Below are positions 38,012-51,810 of a stretch of 64,000 nt of DNA, piece by piece; the first letter of the stretch is position 1, and every line of letters starts with the position of its first letter. Source of the stretch: Nansenia antarctica. Its lineage: Eukaryota; Chordata; Actinopteri; Argentiniformes; Microstomatidae. The DNA lies in assembly GCA_963989245.1 (NCBI GenBank), contig OZ022345.1, positions 52,529,123 to 52,593,122 of the forward strand, in the 5' to 3' direction. Position numbers and translations under genes: made by a program. Under the pieces are notes generated by a model, which saw nothing but the letters and a program-made list of their open reading frames with translations, had not been told where the DNA came from and did no database searches.

Positions 38012-41000
38012 CTTACCATCAGTTTTACCGGGCGTGCCGTCTTTAGGCATTTACAAAGGCAGAGGGGGCGGCGAGTGGGAGGAGAGGTATAGAGGAAGAC
38101 GTTAGTACCAGTTAGGCAGGAGAGTGAGTGTGTGGGAGGAAGAGGGCTTATTAGTCATGACCATTAGATCCACAGGGACGCTTTGGACAAGAACCGAGGA
38201 AGGCATTGGTTCTCGTCTTCCTTGAGAGGTTCAAAGAGAGTACCCAATTGCACAGTGATGAGAGTGAGTGGAAAGTTTGTCATCAGTGGTTATTTATGGA
38301 CTTCAACGTTAGTCCAAAAATTAAAAATTATAATTATCAGGCAGTTTACGAGGGAAACTGAACACGTGGCCTTTTATCTGTTCCTCTTCACAGCACAACT
38401 TAATGATGTCTACAGCAGCCATTAGATTTATTATATCCCCGTTTTGGCCATAAAAGCCAGTGATTTTCATACCTTTTTCAAAATCTTCCTAATTAAAAGT
38501 TTGAGAGATGACTTTTCTAGAATTGGGATTCCTGTGGTCACAACATTATAACAAAGTGCTGGCTTGACATGGTGGGGCTGGGCTTGGGCCCAATATAGCT
38601 ACAGATAGTACAGCCCCTTAGGAGGGGAGTAGGAGGGAGTGGTGGGTGTTGTAAGGGACCCTGGCCGTAGAGCGTGGGCAGTGAGGGGTGTTGAGGTGGA
38701 GGTTTACCTAGAGAGGCGTAGGACCCTGGGGGCAGGGCTGCGGCGGAGCTGAACGGAGCTGCGGAGGGCACGGTGGAGAGGCGGGACTTGGCGCTTGCCG
38801 CGGCGTTCACGTCGATGTCGCTGCGGGAGCGCTGGAGGGAGCCGCCGGGATTCGACGACACCCGAGAGCTCACCATCTTACCTGGGACGAGGGGCTCAAA
38901 TGTCAACACCTCCGAAATAGCACATACATTAGAAAACGGTGACATGGAATTAATGCATATCGAATGACATTTCACATTGAGGGGAAAAAAAACGGTTCTC
39001 TTACTCCTTGTCATGCTGCCTCCTATCACACTCTTGACAGACAGGGGCCGGCTGAGGAGAGAGGGCATTCGGAGGTTAATACAACACTGCATCCCTGTGT
39101 GTCAAACCACCCCTCCATGAGAGAGCAGGGTGTGGGCTAGCAAAGGACTTGAACTCAACCCCTAACAACCCCCGTAGGATTGGTTAACTTTGTCATTTGC
39201 TAGAGTCTACTCACATAACAACTGTAAGAGCATTGACATTTGTGACAGCAGCTGGTGAAACCGGGAACAAGTCGCCAAACAAATCAAAATGTTCAGACTT
39301 TTATTCTAAAAAAAGTGACGCTGAAATGTATTTAATTTTTCTGAATAAAAGTCGGAACGGTCCGTTAGTTGGCGACTCGTTCCCGATTTCATCAGCTGCT
39401 GTCACATTTGTGAGCGATTCCAATTGTTGATGTCCAGGGGAGGTAAGAGGCAGAGGCATGGGTCTGGACACTAGCCTGGGTCTGGACACTAGCATGGGTC
39501 TGGACACTAGCCTGGGTCTGGACACTAGCATGGGTCTGGACACTAGCATGGGTCTGGACACTAGCATGGGTCTGGACACTAGCCTGGGTCTGGACACTAG
39601 CCTGGGTCTGGACACTAGCATGGGTCTGGACACTAGCCTGGGTCTGGACACTAGCCTGGGTCTGGACACTAGCATGGGTCTGGACACTAGCATGGGTCTG
39701 GACACTAGCATGGGTCTGGACACTAGCCTGGGTCTGGACACTAGCATGGGTCTGGACTAGCATGGGTCTGGACTAGCATGGGTCTGGACACTAGCCTGGG
39801 TCTGGACACTAGCCTGGGTCTGGACACTAGCCTGGGTCTGGACACTAGCGCCCCCAATGATGTCAGGAAAGGCCTCCTCAGAGAAGGATGACTTCACACT
39901 CTCTAAACACACACTCATCATCACAGACGCTACTCTGGTGCATCAGATACGGATCGTTGGCCCACGTTGGCCCCCAGCACGGTGAGCTGCCTAAACGACT
40001 ACCGCCCGGTGGCACTCACACCAATCATCATGAAGTGCTTCGAGAAACTAGTCCGGGCCCACATACTCACACGCCTCCCGCCCAACCTGGATCCATACCA
40101 GTTCGCCTACAGAGCCCACAGGTCCACAGAGGACGCCATAGCGACGACTCTCCACGCCACTCTATCCCACCTGGAGAGGGGAAACAGCTACGCGAGACTG
40201 CTCTTCGTGGACTTCAGCTCCGCCTTTAACACCATCCTTCCAGACAGGCTAGTGACCAAACTACTAGACCTGGGTCTATCACACTCTATATGTGCGTGGA
40301 TCAAGGACTTCCTGACCAACCGCCCCCAGAGGGTGCGGGTGGGCCCCCACACCTCCACAGCCCTCAGCCTCAGCACTGGGTCACCCCAGGGCTGCGTGCT
40401 AAGCCCCATCCTCTACAACCTCTACACCCACGACTTCACCCCCATCCACCCCAGCAACTACATCGTAAAGTTTGCAGACGACACCACCGTGGTGGGATGT
40501 ATCTCGGGGGGGGACGAGGCGGCGTACAGGGATGAGGTAGAGCAATTGAGCAAGCTGTGCAAGGTAAACAACCTGCTGCTAAACAAGTCAAAGACCCAGG
40601 AACTCATCGTAGACTACAGGAGGAAAAAGTCCGAGATCCTGCCCCTGCTCATCGACGGAGAGAGCGTAGAGATGGTCTCAAACCTCCGTTTCCTGGGACA
40701 CATCATACGGGATGACCTGGCCTGGAAGGACAACACTAAAGGCACCATCAAGAGGGCACAACAGCGGCTATACACCCTGAGATGCCTCAAGAAACAACAC
40801 AGCAAGCAGGAGATGCTGGTGGCCTTCTACCACGGCGCAGTGGAGAGCATCCTCACCTTCGGCATCTCCAACTGGTACCACAGCTGCACGGCAGCGGAGA
40901 GAAACGATCTACAGAGAGTCGTGAGAACAGCACAGGGGATCACCGGCGCCACCCTCCCCTCTCTGGAGAAGCTGTACGAAACACGCTGTCTCAGGAGGGC

Positions 41001-43486
41001 CTCCAAGATCTCCAAGGACCCGACCCACCCTGGGCACGAACACTTTGTCAAGCTGCCCTCGAACAGGAGGTACAGGACCCCGGCCGCTAAGACAAACAGA
41101 CTGAAGAACTGCTTCTACCACAGGGCCGTCAAGGCCCTGAACACAGAAAAGGCCTAAGTTCTGGGCCCAGGACAAGTCCGGACGGATTGTAAATGGCAGC
41201 TAGTGCTGAGGCACAAACATGTACATTTTCAAGCCTGCAAACTGTGACACTTTAAAAAAATGTGAAAAAATACTTTCTTGTGCAATATGACAACCCTAGT
41301 TGACTATCTGTGCAGTATAGTACAGTGGATTGTGTACATAGCCTCTATTGATGTAAACCAGCTTTTTATCTTCTTGTGATTTTATGCATCTATGCTTTTT
41401 CAAAATGTGTTTCTTTTTCCTTTCTTAAACACCAGGGGAGCCTCCCCTCCTAAATTTCGTTGTTTGGTACCTGTACTGTAACAATGACAAATAAAGTCTA
41501 TCTATCTATCTATCTATCTGTGGGGACTGACTCGTTAAACTAAATGAATGAATAGAACATAATCAATCTCAGTGTGCACGGCATACCCCCATCTGGTAAT
41601 GATTACTAACTGGTAAGGATGTTGTATACCAATTACAGACAATGAGGCAGATATATTAGGGGCATCTTCAAATCAATGTTTATATAGCCTTTTAAAACCT
41701 CTTTCCACATCATCACCAAGATGTTACAGTGACCCTGTCTTCAATTCTACAACGGCTGTAGACCATAGAAATATTATGACCATATGATGAGTTGTCAATA
41801 TAGGTTAGACAGCTATAGACATCATGTTCATCAGCTGGATAGAGTCCTGCTTTGGGGAGTGGAGGGAGGAGTAGGGGGTGGTGGTAGGGTGTCTCACTTG
41901 AGGCTCTCCTGGGAGCTGGAGGAGGAGCGGTCGGACTGAGGGAGGGACACGATACTGTCAGAACTCTTCAGGTGGGACTGGAGGGCCTTCTGATAGGTCG
42001 ACTCCAGAGCCTGGAAAAGATGCTCGGCCTCCCGGCTGTAGTGGCCATGGAAACCCCAATAGCACCTGTGGGTGAGGGAGGGACAACCACATGGTCAGAG
42101 GTCGCATCGGGGTAAAAAAACAAAAAAACGAAACAACAACAACCAATAAGTACATTACATTTGACATTTTAACCATTTAGCCTTTTATCCAAAGTGAATT
42201 ACAATTAGAGATTACAGGGACAGTATCCCTGGTGTAACTTAGGGCACACTAGTGGTGGTGTTCCCAGGTGGGATTTCAACTCCTGACCTTCTGATCACCA
42301 GTCAAACTCACTATCCAGTAGGCCACCACTACCCCAACCCCAGTACACAGACATGACATTAAAGTCAGACTGTTATAGTAAAAACAGACGCTACAGCAAC
42401 ATATGTGTATATATGTTATCAAGACAGATAGATCAGATATTCAATTAATACTCAATACAAAATAAATGCTTAAACAGTTGAGAAACTCTGTCAACAAATA
42501 CATTCTCACAAATTCAGCTGTTAAATATAAAAACGGAACTTACCTTCTGGCAACGGATCTGGCCTCCGAGTCGGCATCATGTATCCCTTTCTTGACGGTC
42601 TCAGTCAGGATAGCCACGTGCCTGGGGTAGTAAGGAAACATCACTTTAGGAACTCAGGCGGTACCCTCTCCCCTGAGTCTTCTGTCTGCACAAGCTGTTT
42701 TCCCTCCCTCTCTCTGTCTCACCACTGTCTTCTCCACTTCTACAGTAGAAGTGGCCACACGGCAGGCTGGTTACATGCCTTTTAAACTCCCCCACGGGGG
42801 TTGTCACAGCAACGGCGGAGACGCACCGCCGAGGGTCTGATGGCTCGTTCCAGGCTCATCAATTTAACTTGGCGAGAAGGGCTCATCAGCCGCCTCTTCA
42901 GCCAACACCCAACAACTTAAATGTCACATGTGAGAGTAAGAGAGGGAAATAGAACGCGCTGCAGTCTCCCTCTCTCACCCCCCCCCCCCCCCACCCCTGT
43001 ACAGACTGGATACAGTAGTAGCATATCGTCACCTTCTTAAAATAATGGCTTATGTCATATTTACAAGTTTTGAGAAAAACTGAATAAACTGACCAAATCT
43101 AGAATATATGATATTTAGGCAAAACCATAATCTTCCTCAAAAGTGACGTAAGCTATTCTTTTAAGAAGCTTAAGATATAGAAAGAGTTTCAACTGGAAGA
43201 AGTGTCCTTACCTCTCCAGTGTGTGTGTCTGCCACTCTAGTAGTAAGAGTTCTAAAAACTCATAACAGCGCCTAGAGGGAAGACAGTAGTTTACATATCA
43301 CAAGGGGTGAAACCCAGGGAAAAAAAGGCTTGGTTTAGCTTCACACAACAGATGATCCATGCGTTCCTACCTCCTGACAGCCACTGCTTTAGACGTGCAG
43401 TTACTGGTGATGATGGGGATGAGACGTGGGTAGTGTGTGAACTGGAAAAAAAGTTTCAGTTTCAGTCAGTTTCACTCCTTGTAGAG

Positions 43487-43531
<45 letters not shown>

Positions 43532-43716
43532 AGCACAGCTCTTACCCGTAGGATTAGGCGTATGGCGGCCACCCCAGACGTGGCCATGATCTTGGCACTG
43601 TTGGGCACCAGGTTGAGGAGGGTGGGCATGACTGTCTCTGCACAGTGGTCAAACTTGTTGCCAAGCAAATATGATAAATGCCTGACCAGACAGAGTGAGA
43701 GAATGAGAGTGAGAGT

Positions 43717-43793
<77 letters not shown>

Positions 43794-44588
43794 TAATCAA
43801 TAGACAACACATAGACCGACAGGCGAGACACAGTTCAGAAATGCCATGGTAAAGTGGTACGGTGGTAAAACATTAACAGGAGAAGCCCGTCTGGCCATCA
43901 GCCTGCTGCTCTTCCACTGCGTCTTTGTCCCACCTCATCACAACTACAGTAGGACCCAATGACAGATGGACACCTCACCACAGACTTTGTGTTTACTCTT
44001 TTTTGGTTGATTCAAAATCAAAACTATTGTTCTAGGGGGGAGAGAGAGAGAGAGAGGGAGGGGGGTCCTTACCCAAGAGTGATGCACGCCTCTCTCACCA
44101 CTGTGGAGCGCAGGTCTTTAGCTGACAGCTTCAGCGGGGCCTCCATGAGGCGCAGCTGCTGGGTGAAGCACTCGTACTCCAAAGCTCCAGCCAATAGGAG
44201 AGAGCGCACTTTCTTCAGCTATAAGGAGGATAACGCAACCAAAAACAACAACAGTTAACCTAGCGACTAGTCATCCAAAACCAAGGTTTCCCACCGTTTC
44301 ACCTCCAGGATTCCTACTGACGCATATAGTGTAAGGCGTATACAGTAAGAGGTGGTAAACATGTCCAGGGGGTGATGACAAAATTCATAATGTTGTGGTT
44401 ATATAAGATGTTTGACTGAATGGCTAAAAAGGGAGATAAGTGGTCAGGTGTATTGTCTGAACACGGCTCCTTACAGCCACGACTCTGTGCTCCCAGTCGT
44501 GTTTGTCATCATTCAGAACCTCCCGGAGCTTCGCCATGTTGTCCTCCAGATCTCTGTTCGAATGGATCTGTACAGGAGACAGGCAGAC

Positions 44589-44621
<33 letters not shown>

Positions 44622-46538
44622 GACACAGATCAACACCAGGACAGTGGATGGAGCTCCACTTTCAAGTGAGGGTTGACAATGGAACGTGATGTGCATTGTC
44701 TTACGACCCCCCCCTACACACACCTGCGTCACCAAAACTACACTGACACTCATCGGTATGGACTGTTATGCCATAGGACAACGGGGTGCGTGTAGTGCAG
44801 TACCTGGACAGACGGAGCATCCTCAAAGGCTTTCATGAAGTCCTCCTCATCCACGGCACCAGCAGCCACATCTTTACCTGAGAGGGAGAGACGGCCGCAT
44901 CGTTGCTGCGACAGTTAGCCTAGCACATGTAGCCCTATTCATTGACATACACATTGTGTTAAGGGCTTGGGGATGTGTTGGTTGTGCAGCAAAGACACTT
45001 TTAGGTGATGTTTTTGTTTTGATCTAATCTCATTTTAAATGTCATTCCTGTGGACAGCAGTGGTGCTGAGTGCCCACGGTCCTCACTTGAAACCTTGGGT
45101 GCCGTGGCGGAGCTGGGCCTGCGGACGGACCCCATGGGCACAGTCCTCCTGCCACTAGGGGGCGCCTTGGAGGAGGACGAGGAGGAGGACCGGCCCCCAT
45201 CCACAGAATCCTCATCGTCAAAGTTCTTATCTGCTGACACAGACGGAGAAGAAGAGGAAGAAGAAGAACCGCCGTGTTAATCCTAGTTGGATTTGGAGAG
45301 AGAGAGTCGTTGGAGAGAGAGAGAGAGAGTCGTTGGAGAGAGAGAGAGAGAGAGAGAGTCGTAGGAGAGAGAGAGAGACAGTCGTTGGAGAGAGAGAGAG
45401 TCATTGGAGAGAGAGAGAGTCGTTGGAGAGAGAGAGAGAGAGAGAGTGTCGTGGGTGTAAGGCACCAGGGGGACCTCCGCTCCCAGGGTGAGAATGCGCG
45501 TGTCTGGCCGCATCCGTCATCCACTGAGTGTGTTTAATCTGGATTCTCAGAGAGCCGCACGGTCACCTTTCCAATTTTTCAGTCCATGTAAGAGATTATC
45601 TCAAACAAATGTGACCCCGGCGAGCTGCCTCCACGCCAGCGTTAGGATAGAGAGCTGTCGGAAACGCAACAATCTAGATCTATACTTCTCTGCTACTAAG
45701 ACATGAGCACATCGTAACCACTATGAAACAAACAAGCAAGGTATTCTACGGAAGCTTCCCACAGTCTGACCTATGCCATGACAGGGACACCACAGACGAG
45801 ACACCGATATATACAGACACCTCTCATAAACCAAGCCAGACAAACAACTCCAGGAACAAAGCAACAGGCACTGAGGGTAAAACGCCCCACTCCCAAAATG
45901 ACAGCCTCAGCCCTGCGTTTTTATCCCTCACCACTCCTCTCCTTCTCTCGTCACACTCACAACCCCTCTCCATCCCTCCATCCCCACTACAGACTGAGAC
46001 GACTATCCTACCATTACTAAGAAGCTGCTGAGACAGACGCGCACACATGCACACACGCACACACGCACACACGCACACATGCACACACGCACACACGCAC
46101 GCGGCATAGAAGCACAGACAGAGAGACAAAGAGGCAGACAGGGAGAAAGGGAAAGGGTGTGGGAGAGAAAAAGGGAGGACAGGAGAGGGGGGGGGGACAA
46201 ATAGATGCGAGAGGGAGATCGCATGACATTGACATATGGGGTTGTGTGAGAGGGATGGAGAGAAACACAGCAAATACAGAATAATAGAGGGAGGAGGAGA
46301 GAGATAAAAAGGCTGCACTCTTACGGCCACAGATCTTCTTGCATACCAGCTTCCTCAGCATCATCTCTGTGACGCGCTCTAAAGAGCTCCCTCTCCCCAG
46401 TCATCTGCATCAACAGTGTCCGTGTGTGTGCGCATGTGAGAGCGGGTGTGTGTGTGTGTGTGTGTTCAGCCGTGCTACACCAGCTCCCCCTTAAGCCCTC
46501 TCTTCGACGTGAGCTGTCAAATGTAATGGTGTCAAACA

Positions 46539-46577
<39 letters not shown>

Positions 46578-48130
46578 TTGTGTGTGTGTGTGTGTCAGCA
46601 GGGACACTTCTGGCCACAGAGGGAGGGGCCAACAGCAGTGAGGTCACCTCCATCAATTGTGTATTATTCAGAGCATTTGAAGTGGAAAAAAACAACAACA
46701 AAATAGCCTGCCGTGGTCATCGGAGCATGACATGGCACAATCACTGTGATCATACAGTTATCATCACTCCGCCGTAGCTGAGGTGAAATTACATTGTTGT
46801 TCCTTTCATTTGGTTAGGCAGAGACCGGCACGACACTCACCACAACACTATGGGAACTCAAAACGATGCTCTCTCTATTTCCCCTTTAGCTGAGCGTGCT
46901 GTGAGACAATCACATCACACCGAGTATCTCTCCCAGACACGGCAGCTTTTTTTCAGTTTCGACAAAAGCAGAATATGTGCCGCTGGTTTGCCTCAGGTGT
47001 GCTATATAACATCCCACTGTGCAATATAACATCCCACTGACCCTGCCTCTCCAGTCCCTCTGCTCCGGCATCAATCACACAGAGAGCTCCCGAGACGTGA
47101 GAATAAAGCACCGGCGGTAAAACCAGACCTCTCACGTCTGCAGGCTCATGGCTGCTGTGCCTTATTGCTGTGGGTGTGGGGATGGACGCTAGTTATAGCC
47201 CCCCCCCCCCGGCTCTCTAGCTCTCACCACCCCTTGCGTTGGTTATTGATGAGAACAACAGTATGGGGGGCTAACTCCCAGTGGGGAGGCAGGCTACTGT
47301 TGTTGTACCAGAGAGACAGGGAGGGGACAGGCTACTGTTGTTGTACCAGAGGGACAGGGAGGGGACAGGCTACTGTTGTTGTACCAGAGAGACAGGGAGG
47401 GGACAGGCTAGTGTTGTTGTACCAGAGGGACAGGGAGGGGACAGGCTACTGTTGTTGTACCAGAGGGACAGGGAGGGGACAGGCTACTGTTGTTGTACCA
47501 GAGAGACACGGAGGGGACAGGCTACTGCTGTTGTACCAGAGGGACAGGGAGGGGACAGGCTACTGTTGTTGTACCAGAGGGACAGGGAGGGGACAGGCTA
47601 CTGCTGTTGTACCAGAGGGACAGGGAGGGGACAGGCTACTGTTGTTGTACCAGAGGGACAGGGAGGGGACAGCCGCTGCAGCATGTGAAATGCCTCAACC
47701 CTCTCTCCCCTCAGTAACATGGCAGCGTCATCCCAACAGCATCCAGCGCAATTTGGCACTCAAATTGCTGTTCTTCGATTATCTTTCGCTAATTATGATG
47801 GATAGATTATTAAGATTAAGAGTTTTAGAGTGCAGAGACAACGTCTATTATGAAATACAGAGTATCAGACAACAACACGTACACAGACCGCAGAACACAA
47901 ACAACACCTCTAAACAAAGGGTCATCTGCTGGGACACCTTTGTGAAAGGGCAAACACGATCACACCTTCAGCAGTGTATGGATTGCACCCGTCAACGCAG
48001 CACTTGATCCAATGCTGACACAAATGTCGAGCTGATTTATCGATGCAATTAGCACCGCGTGAGACATACGTTGGTGTGTGTCACGCGCACGCGCACACGC
48101 ACACACGCACACACGCACACACACACACAC

Positions 48131-48169
<39 letters not shown>

Positions 48170-48965
48170 CACACACAGAGAACAGGACTTCTCTTGGGAT
48201 ATTAGCCAGGTCATGATCTAAACCCTGTAGCAGGGGTGGTGTTAGAAATCCCCAGCATCTGCCATCATGACATCATGCCTGCCCAGAGGATTTGATTACT
48301 GTTAACTGTGCTGTTGAGTGAGTGAAGGCCTACAATAGTCATATGAATGCACCTTGTATGACCTACTCCTCATGCTGAATTCTCAAAAGGGAGGGACTGA
48401 TGGGAAGACACAGTCACAGGTAAGATAATGTACTGATGATGATACAAGAGGAATGATAATGTGTGGGTGAGGTCATGAGGGGCTGGCCTGGCCTGGCTCC
48501 CTCTACTGGTTAGAGTTACACATTGCAGTGTCAGCCCTTTGAGCTGACAGGAAGTTGTCTGCAGTGCAGTTGTACCGGTAGTATACATGTTATCACCTAT
48601 ACAATCCATCACTTCCTAGGTAGGAACACCATTGGTTGATTGATTCTTCCATCCTTATTGATCACATGGCACTATGCCTAATGTTGCAAGACAAAAAGTG
48701 ATGGCTTGTATATGTGATGAAATGTATACTACACAGTCTGTCTCCATCAGGAAGTTCAACAGTTCAAGGGTCAGCCACAGTCCAACTCACTGAAAAACCT
48801 GACCCAAAAGGAATGACCCCATTCTGAGTGGCTTAGTCTACAAAAACAACCAGCCAGACAGCTCAGGACCAAAATATCTGAGCTCAGACCTTAAGAATAT
48901 CACAGAGAATTATACTGCCAAACATAGATTATGTAGACAGAGAAAAACAAAAGAAAGAAATAAGG

Positions 48966-49004
<39 letters not shown>

Positions 49005-49463
49005 GAGCAGTAAGGTAGACAGAAACAGGGTCACTATGTGCCTCTGGGAAACAGGAAGACCCAATGACGCATTTGCTTGAGTTGCTTCAGAAGCAGCACT
49101 GTAATGCCCAAAGCATGAACAAAATGACTTACAGTTATTCTGTTTTAGGAATGTTGGAGTGATTTGATAAACACTACACTACACTACCCCGTGTATCCAC
49201 TAGATGGCAGAGCAACCTGTGCTGCGAGCAGACATCTTGGCTGCAGGTACTCTCCTTCCAGTGTCCTTAGTGCGTGGCAGGTTGCATGCAGTAATCCCAG
49301 GGCAACATATTTCAATATTGGGGGATTGTTGAAGCTCAGGCAATCCTGTTCTCCTGTCCTAAGCTGGAGGGGGAGAATAAAGGGTTCCTGACATAAGCGT
49401 GTTTCTAGGCAGGCCTCTCCTGACTCAGACTCATGGTGTTTTGAGGACTCAGCTGAAGTGTTG

Positions 49464-49509
<46 letters not shown>

Positions 49510-49667
49510 CTGACTCTTTAGCCAGCAGCTTATATAAGTATAAGAAAGGACTAATGTTCAGCACAATGTCACATCACAGACAAATCTCATTATGCTGACA
49601 ATGTAGAGCAAACAGAGACTCATCTCATCCACAACAACATACCCATACAGCTCTCTCTCCTTCTCTC

Positions 49668-49741
<74 letters not shown>

Positions 49742-51445
49742 ACACACACACGAACACACACACGAACACACACACGAACACACACACCTCAAATGACACT
49801 GAATAATACCATGACTAAAGCTTTTGACAATGTTCTCTCTTACCGTTCCATAATCCATAAAGGTATTAAATCCATGTGATCCTGGTGTGGTTTCCTTCAC
49901 TACCCAACGATGGGAGGAGTTTGCACTCTCTGTTGCCATGGCAAAGTTGTCATTGAAATGCTTATGGGGGAGAGCACTTTCAAGACTTTCTCCTCATTGG
50001 TTCCTCATCCTACAAAGAGGGTCAATGTCCATATGATGCTGAAGTGATTGGACCCTGGTCAGCCTCAGTCAGCCAATCACAGTGGGGGGTGGTCCACTGC
50101 ATCACCTTCTACTGGCAAACCATGTCGTGAATCATCGAATGCAGAATGCCCATTGCTTCAAATTACCCATTAATAAACACAGATCAGCATCGCTGCCAAT
50201 TAGAGACATTCAACGCCAACAAGGCAAAACTGTCTTCCACAAGGAGGCGGTAGTAGGTCCCTCAGGAGCCTCTCCACTAGTGGGAATCTCTCCTGCTTAA
50301 GGGGCATTGGTGACTGACTACAGGGTTGCCAGGGTGAGCAGACAGTACAGAGAAACACTGGAGATAAGGACACAGTCAAAGTAGTCATCCCAAAAGGCTT
50401 GGGTTAATATTGGAGGATTGTGAACAAAGTGGTACACTGTCTCTGTGGGAGTCAACAGAACACTGTCTCTCTCCGTACAACAGCCTATTACTGCAAAACA
50501 GTCAACGGTTAGAGGGAGCTGTTTCCTTGGACACTCACTTGTGTCTTGAGCGCCACACACAGGGTTTATTTTGAGGGTGGCCTCCACCTGACGGCCACTG
50601 TCGGGCAATAACCCGGAGTTAATGTCATCATCACACACACTAAGTGCTTTGGTTCGGCCTCTCCTTCTATGACCAATGGGACAATAAAGGCTTGATCTCG
50701 GGAAGGGGGAAAACACAGGCTGTAACATCCCGGGCAGAACAATAGCCATTCATTCGGCAGAAATAATCGTCATAGCGGAGGGACACATTTGTACTAGGAC
50801 TGGGGACAACAGTCCTCAGTACCCCCAGGGCTTCTGGTTTGTTCTGAGAGGAATGTCTGTTTCAATCTGACCTCATTAGAACTAAACAAACAGCGGTCAG
50901 CTCCTCAGAACTCAGTGTCTCTCTCTCTCTTTCTCTGGGGTCCCAATGAAGAGTCAATGAAGTGGTTCAGATGAGAAGAGGACTCACTGAAGGGTACTGT
51001 CGGTGTTCAGTGGACACTGATAGAACGTGGAGAAATCCCACAACGCTTGTGCAAAGAGAGCCAGAGACGGAGGGCTTCTAACTTACATTGGAACGGCTTC
51101 CGAGCTTCAACACAGTATGACTTTGATATAAGTGCAACTGGGAGAGTGAAAGAGGTGTGTGCAATAAACGTACCAAACCGTACTCATAATTACTTTCTAC
51201 TATATGTTTCGAGTCGTGCGAAGTGAAGGCTAAGGTTGTCGTGCGTATCGTGTTCTCGGCAACATTAATCATCTCCATTTCAGAGGGCGTAAATATTCTT
51301 CATCTGTAGGAGTGTCAGCAGAGTGAAGCTAATGGCATCAACAGCTAGTTAATGTGAATGGCTCACAGATCCATTTATTTCTGTTAGGAGAGGTGATGAG
51401 AGAAAGGCAATGAGCCTGAATCAGAGGCCATTTCCTCCCACCCGG

Positions 51446-51481
<36 letters not shown>

Positions 51482-51775
51482 CGACAGAGGGATGATCAGA
51501 GAGAGAGGGAGAGGCAGAGGCGGATTCCCAGAGCTCTGACTGCTGAGGGAGGAGGGAGGGAGTAGAACCAGACCTGTACCCAGAGAACTCACGCACACAC
51601 ACGCAGACACACGCAGACACACACACAGAGACACACACAGAGAGACACACAGAGACACACACAGAGACACACACAGAGACACACACAGAGACACACACAG
51701 AGACACACACACACACGCCAAAAGAAGATGTAAACACCATCTAATAACTGACAACACATGCATAGATATTCTTCT

Positions 51776-51810
<35 letters not shown>

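Noticed and set aside
39301..39763. Repeat proteins LVSRPM or GLDTS over the 18-bp array
   Set aside because: The unit length is a multiple of three and stop-free. No start context or conservation is visible.
40188..40805. Minus-strand frames opposite the LINE reverse transcriptase
   Set aside because: They are shadows of the plus-strand RT coding sequence.
43649..43831. Ser-Leu and Arg-Glu repeat frames at 43.7, 54.9 and 62.8 kb
   Set aside because: They are GA/CT microsatellites.
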